DNA from: Ignavibacteriales bacterium
Lineage (GTDB): Bacteria > Bacteroidota > Ignavibacteria > UBA10030
Length of the DNA stretch: 64,000 nucleotides
Direction: 5' to 3'
NCBI GenBank assembly: GCA_026390575.1
Contig: JAPLFR010000008.1
Span: 310,001 to 374,000, forward strand
In this document: positions 41,277 through 51,989 of the stretch, in pieces
How the letters are laid out: each line of letters begins with the position of its first letter
How positions within the stretch are numbered: position 1 is the stretch's first letter
The notes under the pieces: model-generated
What the model was told of the DNA's origin: nothing
Databases searched by the model: none
Seen by the model: the letters and a program-made list of their open reading frames with translations, nothing else
Translations under genes and position numbers: made by a program

Positions 41277-42392
41277 CTAATCGATTTTCTTTACAGGTTT
41301 TTCAAATACTTCGTCACTATCACTCAAACCAAAAACAACTTCAATATTAATCGCATCGCTCAAGCCTGTCTTGATATAATGTTTTTCATCTTTGCTTTTT
41401 CCCCTTGCAACATTAACAAATCCTGAGTCATTACTGAAGGTAATGACACGTTCAGGAATTGTCAAAACGTTGGTTTTCTTTTGAATGATGATGTTGGCAT
41501 TTGCAGAATAGCCTGCACGAAGAACAGCATTCTTTGCAGCGGGAATAAGAATTTCTATCGGGAATACTGTAGAGTTATCTTTCTTTTCTGCCTTTAACCA
41601 GATTTTTCGAAGAATGCCGCGAATAGTATCGCTCGGCAATGCACCCACTTTCATTTCAACATCCATTCCTTCTTTCATCTTTCCCACATCGATTTCATCC
41701 ACTGTTCCTTTAAAAATTAACCGCTCCATATTTGCCATCTTCATTAATACTGTACCTTCCTGATACGACGTCAATGGAGTTACAGGATCTCCAACTTCAA
41801 TGGTTCTATTCAATACAAATCCAGAAATCGGAGCTTTTATGATCGATTCAATCTCCGTTTCGCCAATTTTGATCTTCCCGCTTTCCATCAAGGCAAGTTT
41901 TTCGATAGCAATTTTCAACCGAAGTTCCGATTCATCATATTGCTTTTGAAAATCCTCGTATTCTTTATCGGAAATGAGATGACTTTTCATCAGGCTTTCC
42001 TGACGCACGCGTTGCTTTTTCAAATTGTCTAAATCGACCTGACTCAATTGAACCTGACGTTTGGCGTCTGCAAGTTCAAGCGGTGTAGGATCAGGTCGCA
42101 CTTCAAGGAGTGGTTCGCCGACTCTGACGTATACACCAACATCGACAAAGATGCGGCTGACCACTCCCGATACTTTCGATTTCACTGAAATCTCATTTTC
42201 GGGTTCGATAGTTCCTACGGCGAGTGCTTTATCTACCACCGTCCCTCTCACAACCTTGATCTTCGGAAGATCGCTTATGTCGGAGGATTTATTACTGCCG
42301 AAGAATAGAAACGAAGCACCGCCTAATACAATGACGGCTACAGAAGAAAGTATGATTTTCTTTTTCATAGTCATAGACGGATTACGTCCCAT
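41277..42392 (-). CDS. HlyD/MacA-type periplasmic adaptor
   Basis: A 371-aa membrane-fusion protein. An N-terminal anchor (KKKIILSSVAVIVLGGASFLFFG) is followed by a lipoyl-like half-motif (GTIEPENEISVKSKVSGVV), a coiled-coil hairpin at about 105-165 (LELADAKRQVQLSQVDLDNL...), the second lipoyl half (IKAPISGFVLNRTIEVGDPV) and a beta-barrel. It would bridge the inner-membrane exporter to an outer-membrane channel. Starts at 42392, 42374 or 42368 are possible, as no ribosome binding site decides it. It is the first gene of the adaptor-permease-permease operon. Substrate unknown. Confidence 0.87.
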   Translation of the reverse strand: MGRNPSMTMKKKIILSSVAVIVLGGASFLFFGSNKSSDISDLPKIKVVRGTVVDKALAVGTIEPENEISVKSKVSGVVSRIFVDVGVYVRVGEPLLEVRPDPTPLELADAKRQVQLSQVDLDNLKKQRVRQESLMKSHLISDKEYEDFQKQYDESELRLKIAIEKLALMESGKIKIGETEIESIIKAPISGFVLNRTIEVGDPVTPLTSYQEGTVLMKMANMERLIFKGTVDEIDVGKMKEGMDVEMKVGALPSDTIRGILRKIWLKAEKKDNSTVFPIEILIPAAKNAVLRAGYSANANIIIQKKTNVLTIPERVITFSNDSGFVNVARGKSKDEKHYIKTGLSDAINIEVVFGLSDSDEVFEKPVKKID

Positions 42393-42524
42393 TTAAAGTG
42401 TCTGATGTATGATAAAAAGAATTTTAGCTTGAAACTATTATGAGATACGGAAGGAAATGCCTCATGTTACATTAAGATGAGATAAATATTTACTTTTAAT
42501 AGCCCTCTCACGCCGGCACTGATC

Positions 42525-43322
42525 TTATTTATTAACCGAAGTCGCAACTCTTTCAATTATTATTGAAGAGTCTTCTTTCAACTGCAATGCCGCTTCCTCA
42601 TCGATCATCCAACAGAAACTCCCTTCGATTGGTCGAATCAATGACGCAGGTAATTTCGTATCCGGGACTTTTGCGTCAAGAATACGCCGAACAATAGAAG
42701 CTTTCTTCTTGCCCGCGGCAAGGAAGACAATCTCATGGGATGCATTGAGAGCCGGAACAGTCAGTGTCACACGCCAATTATTGAATCGTTGCGTAAAAGC
42801 AGACCTCACAAGTGCCTTCTTTTCAAGTACGGCATCCGACCCAGGAAATAATGATGCAGTATGACCATCCTCTCCGACACCTAAGAGAACAAAGTCAAAT
42901 ACTACAGGAGCAGAACCGAAAACATTTCTAATTTCCTGCTCATATTTTTCTGATGCGATGGTTGGATCGATTTCCCCTTTTATCCTGTGCACATTTTCCG
43001 GAGGGATAGATATGTGCGATATCCATTCACGCTCTATCATACCATAATTACTGTTCGGATGATCGGGCGGGACGGCACGCTCGTCACAGAAGAATACATG
43101 AACCCGACTCCAATCAACTGATCCATTTGGTTTATTCTGACCCATGTGACGATACACGATCTTTGGAGTTTCACCACCAGAGAGAACAATGCAACATCTG
43201 GTATTTTTTTTTAGTGATCTGTGCATCACATCAATAATTTTACTCGCGACAGATGTTTCCAAATCGTTTCTGGTTTTCCAGATTTGGACAAGAGTTGGTT
43301 TTATCATCACAGATTGTGTCAT
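42525..43322 (-). CDS. pgl: 6-phosphogluconolactonase
   Basis: A 265-aa enzyme of the DevB/SOL type, which hydrolyses 6-phosphogluconolactone in the oxidative pentose phosphate pathway. The substrate-binding block CCIVLSGGETPKIVYRHM, VHVFFCDERAVPPDHPNSNYGM and LLGVGEDGHTASLFPGS are the family signatures, including the likely catalytic histidine. It overlaps the zwf stop by 4 nt (ATGA), so the two sequential enzymes are translationally coupled. No 6-phosphogluconate dehydrogenase gene is adjacent. Confidence 0.95.
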   Translation of the reverse strand: MTQSVMIKPTLVQIWKTRNDLETSVASKIIDVMHRSLKKNTRCCIVLSGGETPKIVYRHMGQNKPNGSVDWSRVHVFFCDERAVPPDHPNSNYGMIEREWISHISIPPENVHRIKGEIDPTIASEKYEQEIRNVFGSAPVVFDFVLLGVGEDGHTASLFPGSDAVLEKKALVRSAFTQRFNNWRVTLTVPALNASHEIVFLAAGKKKASIVRRILDAKVPDTKLPASLIRPIEGSFCWMIDEEAALQLKEDSSIIIERVATSVNK

Positions 43323-44797
43323 GCACGATCAGATTTTTGATGTCCCTTACAATCTTGTATCCACCATCTCCCTTCACGTCCAATGAGGGTGTTTGCTGCA
43401 TCCGGTCCCCAGCTGCCGGGCTGATACCGGAGCAACGGCGGGGCCAACTCACTCTCCCAGCCAGACCTAATGGAATCTATAAATTTCCAAGAAAGTTCAA
43501 TGACATCACTTCGGGCAAATAACGATGCATCACCATGCAAAGCATCCAGTAGGAGCCGTTCATACGCTTCTGGAATAGCGCTCCCGCTGAAGGAATCACT
43601 GTAATGGAAATCCATATCAACAGGACGGGTCTGCAGCCCTTGATCAGGAACTTTTGCAAGGAAACACAGATGGATTCCTTCGTCCGGTTGAATGCACAGA
43701 CTCAGCCGGTTGGTGAATAATTCCGTCTTCCCTGCTGCTACATCAAGTATTTGCGTCGGAGGGCGGCGAAACTGAATAGTTATTTCTGAAGATTTTTGTT
43801 TCATGTTTTTTCCCGACCGGAGATAAAACGGAACGCCCTGCCAACGCCAGTTATCTATATAGATCTGGATTGCAGCATAGGTTTCCGTCTGGGAGTTCGT
43901 GAGTATTCCTTCCTCGGAAAGATATCCATCATATTGGCCGCGAACCGTATACCGCGATGAATATTCCGGCGGAATTTCTCTTATCGCTTTTAATACTTTT
44001 ACTTTCTCATTATGCAGTGCTTCCGCTTCAAAAACAACTGGTGTCTCCTTCGCCACGAGCATTAACAGATTTAAGAGATGATTTTGAAACATATCGCGCA
44101 ATGTTCCTGTTTGATCAAAATATCCGGTGCGGTGCTCGATTCCGACGGACTCCGCAACGGTAATTTGAACATGATCGATATAATTTCTATTCCAGAGCGG
44201 TTCGAAGATGGCATTGCCGAATCGAAGCACGAGCACATTTTGTACAGTTTCTTTTCCAAGGTAATGGTCTATGCGATAAATCTGTCGCTCGCGCACCACA
44301 GAATGAAGTTCGCTGTTGAGAGCAATCGCAGACGCAAGGTCTTTGCCGAACGGCTTTTCAATCACAATTCGCCGGAAACCGCTTTGACCGGATTCCACTG
44401 TCAACGATGTTTCATGCAATTTTGCTATGATTTTGGAATACAACCCAGGGGCTGTGGCAAGATAGAACAACATATTATCAGGCCGGTTCTCGAACCTGCT
44501 GATTCGTTGTGCGAGGGCATGATAAGAATCAACATTCTCAATATCTCCCGATTGATAATGAAGACTTTGAGCAAATTCTTTCCATACATCTTTATCATAC
44601 TCACCGGGAGCAAATGCAGCAACTGCTTCCTTCATTTTATCACGAAATGTATCATCGGAAAATTTCGATCGGGAGAATCCTATAATGTGAACTATTTCAG
44701 GGAGGCGTTTCTTGAGATAGTTGTTATACAATGCGGGGATGAGTTTTCTTGCTGTTAGGTCGCCTGATGCTCCGAAGATAACAAATGCCGTACTCAT
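43319..44797 (-). CDS. zwf: Glucose-6-phosphate 1-dehydrogenase
   Basis: A 492-aa enzyme that makes NADPH and 6-phosphogluconolactone. ATG at 44797 follows AGGGA and gives MSTAFVIFGASGDLTARKLI, the Rossmann NADP-binding start. RIDHYLGKETVQNV carries the catalytic histidine and substrate lysine, and SYFRSGK-like YLRSGKNM lies in the C-terminal domain. The frame continues 33 codons upstream but without a Shine-Dalgarno sequence or family similarity, so the internal ATG is preferred. It is the first gene of a zwf-pgl operon. Confidence 0.96.
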   Translation of the reverse strand: MSTAFVIFGASGDLTARKLIPALYNNYLKKRLPEIVHIIGFSRSKFSDDTFRDKMKEAVAAFAPGEYDKDVWKEFAQSLHYQSGDIENVDSYHALAQRISRFENRPDNMLFYLATAPGLYSKIIAKLHETSLTVESGQSGFRRIVIEKPFGKDLASAIALNSELHSVVRERQIYRIDHYLGKETVQNVLVLRFGNAIFEPLWNRNYIDHVQITVAESVGIEHRTGYFDQTGTLRDMFQNHLLNLLMLVAKETPVVFEAEALHNEKVKVLKAIREIPPEYSSRYTVRGQYDGYLSEEGILTNSQTETYAAIQIYIDNWRWQGVPFYLRSGKNMKQKSSEITIQFRRPPTQILDVAAGKTELFTNRLSLCIQPDEGIHLCFLAKVPDQGLQTRPVDMDFHYSDSFSGSAIPEAYERLLLDALHGDASLFARSDVIELSWKFIDSIRSGWESELAPPLLRYQPGSWGPDAANTLIGREGRWWIQDCKGHQKSDRA

Positions 44798-44843
44798 AGT
44801 TGTCCCTGTATATTGAAATGAGAATTTCTTATCGCTGCAAGAG

Positions 44844-45626
44844 TTACAGGTTATATTGATCCGGTTTTCGCCCCTTGAACAAATGATTATATTCATTTAT
44901 TTGCTTTTTACAGGCAAGAGCTAGATCAACTTCGGTTACAGAAATTGCCGGATCTTGAACTCCAAGCCTGCAAAGAATTTTACCGTTAGGTGCAACGATC
45001 TCGCTTGTTCCAATGAACTTCAGTTCAACGCCTCCCCTATTTTCTTCTCCCACGCGATCTGCTGTTGCAGTGAATACTTTATTTTCCAAACAACGCGTGA
45101 CCATCGCATCGGGACAATTCGGCAAGACGAGATTTGCCGGATGAACGATAAGCTGTGCGCCTTTGAGCGCGAGCGAACGGGCACTTTCAGGATACATCCA
45201 GTCAAAGCAAATCATGATTCCAACTTTACCAAAGGGCAGATCGAAAACAGGAAAGCCAAGATTACCAGGAGTGAAGAATACATTCTCCCTATAGAACAGA
45301 TGCACCTTTCGATAAATTCCAATTATTCCATCAGGACCAACAAGTGCGGCTGAGTTATATATCTTATCTGCTTGTTCTGCAAATCCATAAACAACATAAC
45401 AGGAATGCTTCGTTGTCCATTCGCTCATCGTGCGAAAGGTCGCGCCATCTGCTAGCTCTGCCAGCTTTCTCAGTTCGGTCTCATCAACAAAATTGTAGCC
45501 CGTGTTAAACAACTCCGGTAGAACGTAGAGATCGGCTGCAGCTGTTTCCATCAGCGACAACGCTTTATCAATATTCTTTTTAGTTTCACCAAATACCGGA
45601 TACGTTTGAACAATAGCAAGGCGCAT
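44844..45626 (-). CDS. Nitrilase-superfamily amidohydrolase
   Basis: A 260-aa carbon-nitrogen hydrolase. The Glu-Lys-Cys triad is seen in YVLPELFNTGYNF, RKVHLFYREN and MICFDWMYPES. Without a signal peptide it is cytoplasmic. Within the superfamily the length and FDWMYPE block fit the ω-amidase/N-carbamoylputrescine amidase-like branches, but the substrate is open. It begins 2 nt from the MFS stop (45629), so the transporter and amidase are probably cotranscribed and the substrate may be imported by it, which is inference. Confidence 0.88.
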   Translation of the reverse strand: MRLAIVQTYPVFGETKKNIDKALSLMETAAADLYVLPELFNTGYNFVDETELRKLAELADGATFRTMSEWTTKHSCYVVYGFAEQADKIYNSAALVGPDGIIGIYRKVHLFYRENVFFTPGNLGFPVFDLPFGKVGIMICFDWMYPESARSLALKGAQLIVHPANLVLPNCPDAMVTRCLENKVFTATADRVGEENRGGVELKFIGTSEIVAPNGKILCRLGVQDPAISVTEVDLALACKKQINEYNHLFKGRKPDQYNL

Positions 45627-45628
45627 GG

Positions 45629-47026
45629 TTAACCTTCATGCTTTGTCTTAAAGCCTTTAATCATCCAAGGACGAGCAATGACTAATCCTATTGGACTGAT
45701 GATTGCAATGAAACCATAGAGGAGCCACATCGCTTCCGTATTCATCTGCGATGGAGGAACTCCGGATGGGCAATAATGCATCAAAAACCACCCTGAATAG
45801 AGACTTGTGATAACTTTTGTTAAGAACCATGGAAATTGACCGATTCCCATATAAATCCCTGTCATATCTTTTGGTGCAATTTCTGCAACCCACTGCAGAA
45901 ATCGCGGCTGCCACATCGCTTCACCGATGGACATAATAATTAAATATGAAAAGACAGTATAGATACTCGGTCCTATTGCCAGAATAAATGTCGGTGATGC
46001 CATAACGAATGTGCCGATGATCATCATTTTATATGTATCACTTTTTACGGTTAAGGCAGCAACCATTGGCGTGAGTACAAAAATAAGAATAGGATTGAAG
46101 TTCACAAAGAATTCAAAATCATTGCTGACAACACCGGTAAACGCCCGGCTGAAATACTGAGGCAGCGTAAGCCAATTATGTGCAAACAATGTTTGAACTG
46201 GAATTAGAATGAAAATAAAAAACATGAATCGTTTATCTCTGATTGGAAAATTTTTCAAATAGTATTTGATTTGTTCCAGAGCCGATTTTTTCTCTTCTGT
46301 TTTTGTTTCTTTCTTAGTCCAGCCGGAATCTTCCTGCGCTTCTTTGATCGCTTTCTTCGTCAGAAGAATCATAATGACGGCAATACCAAAGACAGTTAAT
46401 ACGACATACACCCAAAACACTCCTAGGATACCGTATGCATGCCGTACCGGCGGCGAGATAAAACCCGGAAGAAATCCGCCCAAGTTCATCAAGGCATACA
46501 ACATTGCATATCCCATTGCTGCCGTCTTCTCTGTTGTAAAATATTTCACAGCTGCGTAACAGCCCGGCATATAAATACCATAGCCGATCACAACTCCAAG
46601 AATACCAAGCATCGCGACTATGTGCGACGAGGACCACATTCCAGTCGTTCTAAATAGCGGCGGTGCGATGCTCAGCAAAATTCTTCCGGCGAGCATAAAT
46701 ATGAGAGAGAGAATCAATGCTCGTCTCGATCCAATGATGTCAACTGTCGCACCAAGAAAAAGCATGCTGAGAGTAATGCCTGCCGTGAGCACTCCTACCA
46801 TTTGCCCTGCATTGATATCATTGAGCCCGATAAAATCATTAAAGTAAATAGCGAGTAACCCAACAACACCGAAATAGGTCAATCCTTCCAGAAAAAAGGA
46901 AACATTGATTCCCCAAAGTGCCCGCGAGACATGAAACAAATCGATGAATGGCTGAGTTATTTCATGAAGTGTACTCCGCAGAACACTATTCTCTTGCTGT
47001 TCAGCGGCTGGTTTTATTTCTGACAT
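45629..47026 (-). CDS. MFS transporter
   Basis: A 465-aa membrane transporter of the major facilitator superfamily with about 12 helices. The first helix block SFFLEGLTYFGVVGLLAIYF recalls peptide/POT-type members (E-x-x-x-F/Y-Y), and the loop 2-3 motif is GATVDIIGSRRALI. A central loop rich in Lys/Glu (EDSGWTKKETKTEEKK) separates the halves. Substrate unknown. ATG at 47026 is followed within 2 nt of its stop by the amidase gene. Confidence 0.82.
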   Translation of the reverse strand: MSEIKPAAEQQENSVLRSTLHEITQPFIDLFHVSRALWGINVSFFLEGLTYFGVVGLLAIYFNDFIGLNDINAGQMVGVLTAGITLSMLFLGATVDIIGSRRALILSLIFMLAGRILLSIAPPLFRTTGMWSSSHIVAMLGILGVVIGYGIYMPGCYAAVKYFTTEKTAAMGYAMLYALMNLGGFLPGFISPPVRHAYGILGVFWVYVVLTVFGIAVIMILLTKKAIKEAQEDSGWTKKETKTEEKKSALEQIKYYLKNFPIRDKRFMFFIFILIPVQTLFAHNWLTLPQYFSRAFTGVVSNDFEFFVNFNPILIFVLTPMVAALTVKSDTYKMMIIGTFVMASPTFILAIGPSIYTVFSYLIIMSIGEAMWQPRFLQWVAEIAPKDMTGIYMGIGQFPWFLTKVITSLYSGWFLMHYCPSGVPPSQMNTEAMWLLYGFIAIISPIGLVIARPWMIKGFKTKHEG

Positions 47027-47060
47027 AGTATCCTCTTCTATAATAATTATGAGTATTCAT

Positions 47061-49265
47061 TCAAACATGTTTTAAGAACACAGCAGCAAGCGGAGGCAAC
47101 GTAAGATTCAATGAAAACTTTCGGTTATGACAAGAGATGGATTCTGCTTGAATCTCTCCAGCATTTCCAACATTGCTCCCTTCATAATAAGCTGAATCAC
47201 TATTTAATATCTCTCTGTATGATCCTTCATCTGGAACTCCAATACGATAATTATAACGCGGTACAGGTGTAAAATTGCAGACGGCCACAATCTTCTCTTT
47301 TCCGTCATACGATTTCCTCATAAACGTGATAACACTGCTTGCTTTGTCATGAAAATCAATCCATTCAAAACCGGAATAATGGAAATCAACTTGATGCAAT
47401 GCACTTTCCTTCCGATAGACACGATTTAAATCCGAGATCCATTTCTGCATCCCTGCATGCGGTGGGAATTGAGTCAGGTGCCAGTCAAGAGATTGCTCGT
47501 GATTCCATTCATTACGCTGTGCAAACTCGCAGCCCATGAAAAGCAATTTCTTTCCGGGAAATCCATACATGAGTCCGTACAGCAAACGTAGATTTGCAAA
47601 TTTCTGCCAATCATCACCCGGCATTTTATGAAGCAGCGAGGATTTTCCATGCACAACTTCATCGTGAGATAGTGGAAGTAAGAAGCGCTCAGAGAAAGCA
47701 TAGAGAAGTGCGAATGTAAGATTGTTATGGTGATATGTGCGAAAGAGCGGGTCATGAGAAAAATATTTCAACATATCGTGCATCCAGCCCATATTCCATT
47801 TCAGGCTAAAACCAAGTCCGCCATATTGAAGATCTGTCGTCACTCCTGGATAGGCTGTCGATTCTTCCGCGATAGTCAACATCCCTGTGTAGTATTGATG
47901 AACGAGTTTGTTTGTGTCTTTCAGAAATGTAATCGCGTCTAAATTTTCCCGGCCGCCATATTCATTCGGTATCCATTCGCCTTTCTTGCGCGAATAATCG
48001 AGGTACAGCATCGATGCAACTGCATCAATCCGTAATCCATCAATGTGATATTTTTCTATCCAGAAGAGTGCGTTACTGATAAGAAAATTACGAACCTCTT
48101 TCCTTCCATAATTAAAAATATAGGTCCCCCAATCCTGATGTTCCCCTTTGCGTGGATCGGCGTGTTCATAGAGATGAGTTCCGTCAAACTGAGCAAGTGC
48201 AAATTGATCTTTGGGAAAATGTGCCGGAACCCAATCAAGAATCACGCCAATATTATTTTGATGACAGTAATCAACAAAGAACATAAAATCTTGCGGTGTA
48301 CCGAATCGACTCGTCGGTGCAAAATATCCCGTTACTTGGTATCCCCAAGACGCATCGAAAGGATGCTCCATAACAGGAAGCAGTTCAATGTGCGTGTACC
48401 CTCGCTCTTGAACATGCGCAACCAATCTCTCTGCCAATTCATGGTACGTCAGCCATCGATTGTTCTCTTCTGGAATGCGAGCCCAAGAACCAAGATGTAC
48501 TTCGTAAATAGATATTGGTTCTCCAAGATGGTCTGATTCTGCACGGCGTTTTATCCATCCTTCATCCTTCCACGTATGATTGAGAAGAAAGTTTATTTTC
48601 GATGCAGTCTTTGGACGCAGCTCCATTTCAGTTCCGTACGGATCGGCTTTGTCGACAACGTTTCCGGATTTTGTTTTTATCTGATATTTATAAAGTTCAC
48701 CTTCTTGTAATCCCGGAATAAATATTTCCCAAACACCTGATGCACCGAGTACGCGCATTGCATGCCGCCGCCGATCCCAGTTGTTAAAGTTTCCGACGAC
48801 GCTGACGTTTTTTGCATTCGGAGCCCACACGGCAAACCGTACACCGCACATACCATGTACTTCATAGGCATGGGCACCTAACTTATCATAAATGAGATGG
48901 TGATCGCCGCTGTTAAATAAGTACAAATCAAATTCCGTCAGTGTTGGAAGGAATGAATACGGATCGCTGAATATTTCTACTGCATTATCCTGCGTCTCTT
49001 TTTTCAATTTATATGGGAATACTTCAGAATAATTTGGAAGTAAAACTTCATAGAAACCCTCTTCCTTAATTTTTATCATCGCATATTCGGTGGACGTCGC
49101 TGCATCTATGACACTGACTTCCTTCGCTTCCGGTAGAAATGCTCGTATGACGACAGCATGCTTTCCTTTTACATCTATAATGTGAGCGCCCAGCACGGAA
49201 AATGGATCGTGATGTTCTGCCTGGATGATGCGCCTTACAGAATCAGTAGATGCGGTGGTTTTCAT
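47061..49265 (-). CDS. glgB: 1,4-alpha-glucan branching enzyme
   Basis: A 734-aa GH13 branching enzyme that introduces alpha-1,6 branches into glycogen. The N-terminal CBM48 domains include [10 protein letters not shown] and [25 protein letters not shown]. The catalytic TIM barrel has [15 protein letters not shown] (nucleophile Asp), [10 protein letters not shown] (acid Glu) and [13 protein letters not shown] (Asp). The C-terminal beta domain ends [14 protein letters not shown] at 49265 with AAAAAGG upstream is preferred to ATG at 49289. The start overlaps the nadD stop. No other glycogen gene is adjacent. Confidence 0.95.
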   Translation of the reverse strand: MKTTASTDSVRRIIQAEHHDPFSVLGAHIIDVKGKHAVVIRAFLPEAKEVSVIDAATSTEYAMIKIKEEGFYEVLLPNYSEVFPYKLKKETQDNAVEIFSDPYSFLPTLTEFDLYLFNSGDHHLIYDKLGAHAYEVHGMCGVRFAVWAPNAKNVSVVGNFNNWDRRRHAMRVLGASGVWEIFIPGLQEGELYKYQIKTKSGNVVDKADPYGTEMELRPKTASKINFLLNHTWKDEGWIKRRAESDHLGEPISIYEVHLGSWARIPEENNRWLTYHELAERLVAHVQERGYTHIELLPVMEHPFDASWGYQVTGYFAPTSRFGTPQDFMFFVDYCHQNNIGVILDWVPAHFPKDQFALAQFDGTHLYEHADPRKGEHQDWGTYIFNYGRKEVRNFLISNALFWIEKYHIDGLRIDAVASMLYLDYSRKKGEWIPNEYGGRENLDAITFLKDTNKLVHQYYTGMLTIAEESTAYPGVTTDLQYGGLGFSLKWNMGWMHDMLKYFSHDPLFRTYHHNNLTFALLYAFSERFLLPLSHDEVVHGKSSLLHKMPGDDWQKFANLRLLYGLMYGFPGKKLLFMGCEFAQRNEWNHEQSLDWHLTQFPPHAGMQKWISDLNRVYRKESALHQVDFHYSGFEWIDFHDKASSVITFMRKSYDGKEKIVAVCNFTPVPRYNYRIGVPDEGSYREILNSDSAYYEGSNVGNAGEIQAESISCHNRKFSLNLTLPPLAAVFLKHV

Positions 49266-49884
49266 GGCTGGGCCTTTTTGTGGACACATGTGTCAGAACG
49301 GAGTATAGGGAATACTGGTTGATGTAGCGAATGAGAGCGTTTGGTACCAGACCTCGAATAGGAAATCCCATTTTAATTCTATTTCTAATCTCGGTTGAAG
49401 ATATGCACAGCATACGACCTTTCAAGAGGAAATAATCAATGGAGCTATCTTTCAATAAGAGCCTGAATCCTTTTCGCTTATAAACCGCCAGTGATGCAAG
49501 TTTAAGAATTCTTTTCGGTGATTTCCATGAATTAAATTGTGCCAGATTATCTGCTCCGATAATGAGTATTAATTCAGCGTTTGGGAATCGTCGCTTGAAC
49601 GTTTTCAGTGTGTCGACTGTGTAGGATATTCCCCGGCGCCTTAACTCGATTGTAGAAACCTTAAATTCTTTTTTTCCACTCACGGCCAACTTCAACATTT
49701 TCAATCGATGCTGTGCCATGGTCGATGAATGCTGTTGTTTGTGTGGCGGAATGTACGCCGGCACAAAATAGACACAGTGCAATCCAAGTTGTTTCTTGGC
49801 CTGTTTTGCAATGGCAAGATGCCCCTTATGAGGCGGATCGAACGTTCCGCCGAATATACCGATGCGATTCACAGAATATCTCAA
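49243..49884 (-). CDS. nadD: Nicotinate-nucleotide adenylyltransferase
   Basis: A 213-aa enzyme of NAD synthesis. The nucleotide-binding [18 protein letters not shown] (HxGH) and the C-terminal [10 protein letters not shown] motif are diagnostic, and [13 protein letters not shown] is the NadD-specific block. The frame opens at TTG 49884; GTG four codons later (49872), preceded by GAGATA, is an alternative. The last residues overlap the glgB start by 23 nt, an unusual length of overlap. Confidence 0.92.
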   Translation of the reverse strand: MRYSVNRIGIFGGTFDPPHKGHLAIAKQAKKQLGLHCVYFVPAYIPPHKQQHSSTMAQHRLKMLKLAVSGKKEFKVSTIELRRRGISYTVDTLKTFKRRFPNAELILIIGADNLAQFNSWKSPKRILKLASLAVYKRKGFRLLLKDSSIDYFLLKGRMLCISSTEIRNRIKMGFPIRGLVPNALIRYINQYSLYSVLTHVSTKRPSHENHRIY

Positions 49885-49887
49885 ATA

Positions 49888-51003
49888 CTATGTTTGGACA
49901 AATACATCGAGAATGCCTCTGACTGTTTTTTCCCATGTAAATTGAAGACATCGTTCCCTCCCCTTTTGGACGAGATTCTTTCGTAAAAGGGTGTCCTTCA
50001 TCAGACAGTTTATCTTCTCTGATATTGTATTCTCATCATACGGATCGATATAGAGGCCTGCATCACCGACGACTTCGGGCAATGATGTTGAATTTGATAC
50101 TATAACCGGACATCCGCATTTCATAGCTTCTAATGGAGGAAAACCAAAGCCTTCATACAAGGATGGGTAAATAAAAATATCTGCAAGAGTATAAAAACTT
50201 GATAACTCGTTATCGTTGATGTAACCCGTTAGTGTTACAAAATCTTGTACGCCCTCTTTCATAATCAGTTGTTCTATTTCATGATATCCATATCCAGGAG
50301 CACCTGCCAACACAAGAGTGTGGATCCATCCATATGTTCTGCGGCCTTGTGCAAATGCTTTTATCAATCGTAAAACATTTTTCCGCGATTCAAGTGTTCC
50401 AATAAACAGAAGAAATGGATCACGAAGTACATAACGCTTTCTAATATCCGACAATAATTCTTGATCTGTTACTCGTTCGATCGAATGTTCCAAGCCAGCA
50501 TGAACAACATTGATTTTATTCCCTATATCTGGAAAGTAACATAGTGCCTCAGCTTTTGTCGCATACGAATCTGTTAGAATAATGTCAGCTTTCTGAACAG
50601 AGCGCGAGATAACCTTTTGTTTATACAATCGGCGTACTGTGCTGAATGTTTGCGGCATAGCAAATGGTGCAAGATCATGAAGAACAATCGCCTGCTTCAC
50701 ATTCTGCAACAACAATGAAGCAGTATGATCAGGAGTGAACATAATGTCAAGATTATATTGTTTGGATAATCGTGGAAGCATTGTCTGTTCCCAAACGATG
50801 CGTTTTGTTGACGAGTTCACTAACACATGTGTCGGGACAAGTTCAACATTCTTTTCTTCATATTTCAAACTCGGCGAATTGCCAAAAACGACAAATTCGT
50901 GGTTCGCTCCAATCTTCGGAAGTAATTGAATAACATTTTTGGCAAATCGTGTAACACCAGTACGTCCATCTGTCAATATTTGTGCATTAAGTCCTATTCT
51001 CAT
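49888..51003 (-). CDS. GT4-family glycosyltransferase
   Basis: A 371-aa retaining glycosyltransferase (GT-B fold). The N-terminal acceptor domain starts [21 protein letters not shown], and the donor-binding domain has [20 protein letters not shown] and the EX7E motif in [22 protein letters not shown]. Such enzymes use NDP-sugars such as GDP-mannose. It is the last gene of the polysaccharide block, adjacent to nadD. The precise sugar is unknown. ATG at 51003. Confidence 0.88.
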   Translation of the reverse strand: MRIGLNAQILTDGRTGVTRFAKNVIQLLPKIGANHEFVVFGNSPSLKYEEKNVELVPTHVLVNSSTKRIVWEQTMLPRLSKQYNLDIMFTPDHTASLLLQNVKQAIVLHDLAPFAMPQTFSTVRRLYKQKVISRSVQKADIILTDSYATKAEALCYFPDIGNKINVVHAGLEHSIERVTDQELLSDIRKRYVLRDPFLLFIGTLESRKNVLRLIKAFAQGRRTYGWIHTLVLAGAPGYGYHEIEQLIMKEGVQDFVTLTGYINDNELSSFYTLADIFIYPSLYEGFGFPPLEAMKCGCPVIVSNSTSLPEVVGDAGLYIDPYDENTISEKINCLMKDTLLRKNLVQKGRERCLQFTWEKTVRGILDVFVQT

Positions 51004-51092
51004 TTTATGGTCAACTCATTGTAATAGACTTCAACGGTATTTTCTGCTTTTGAATATATGTTTCGATTCCATCATCAAGATCGTATCGGGCG

Positions 51093-51989
51093 TTAGGAAC
51101 GATGTATATTGAACGATAATGCCATTTTTATGACAGAGTATGCTTGGCGGCGATCGTCAAACCGACGAGAAATTGTGAGAAACAGAAACCGTAATACCAG
51201 ATACATCCGCAACGCGAATGTCTCGTACCTCGATCTATGTAATTGATAAAAAATAAGTTGAGAACGACGATATTCTATTTTGACATTACCGGTGTTTTCA
51301 GCAGTCCTGCTACCTCTTCCGACATGAATAATAGAGTACTGAGAACAATAGAACGATTGATAACCTGCATTCTGCAATCGGAAACATAAATCGACATCCT
51401 CTAAATACATGAAGTAACGCTCATCAAAACTGTTCACTTCTTCGAACGTCGACCTTCGCATCATCACAGCTGCAAACGAAATCCAATCAACTTGTTTTGG
51501 AGACCGGTCTTTCGGGATATTCTTGATCCAAGCCGTATCTCTTTTCGTACGAAGTTCATTCAAGAGAGATGGAAATTTTCCGTATGAATGCTGGTAGGTG
51601 CCATCGGAGTTCAGGAGCAACGGGCCGACCACACCGCAGGAGAGATTTTCTTTCAAGAATTGACAAAGAGGCGTGACAATATCTTCTTTGAAAACGGTGT
51701 CATTATTAACAAAAAAAATGAATTCCCCAGATGATTCACCCACGCCAATATTGTTTGCCTTGCCAAATCCGAAGTTCTCCTTTTGAGCTAATACTCGTAT
51801 CTGAGGAAATTTTGTTTTGAGCAATTCAACGCTGCCGTCCTTGGAATCATTATCCACAACAATAACTTCAAAAGGGGCGTCTGGAGCATGTGCGAAGAAT
51901 GATCGTAGGCACTCATCTGCCTGCTCTTTACCATTATGGTTTACAATAATAATTGAAACACTATAAGTATTTTCGGTTTTATTCTTCAT
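51093..51989 (-). CDS. GT2-family glycosyltransferase
   Basis: A 298-aa inverting glycosyltransferase with a GT-A fold. The start SVSIIIVNHNGKEQADECLRS and VIVVDNDSKDGSVE are the nucleotide-sugar-binding strands, and FFVNNDTVF carries the DXD-equivalent aspartates. DERYFMYLEDVDLCFRL is the conserved catalytic acidic block. It resembles rhamnosyltransferase-type enzymes of O-antigen clusters. ATG at 51989 is chosen over an upstream frame because it overlaps the neighbour by only 11 nt, but no ribosome binding site decides it. Confidence 0.87.
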   Translation of the reverse strand: MKNKTENTYSVSIIIVNHNGKEQADECLRSFFAHAPDAPFEVIVVDNDSKDGSVELLKTKFPQIRVLAQKENFGFGKANNIGVGESSGEFIFFVNNDTVFKEDIVTPLCQFLKENLSCGVVGPLLLNSDGTYQHSYGKFPSLLNELRTKRDTAWIKNIPKDRSPKQVDWISFAAVMMRRSTFEEVNSFDERYFMYLEDVDLCFRLQNAGYQSFYCSQYSIIHVGRGSRTAENTGNVKIEYRRSQLIFYQLHRSRYETFALRMYLVLRFLFLTISRRFDDRRQAYSVIKMALSFNIHRS

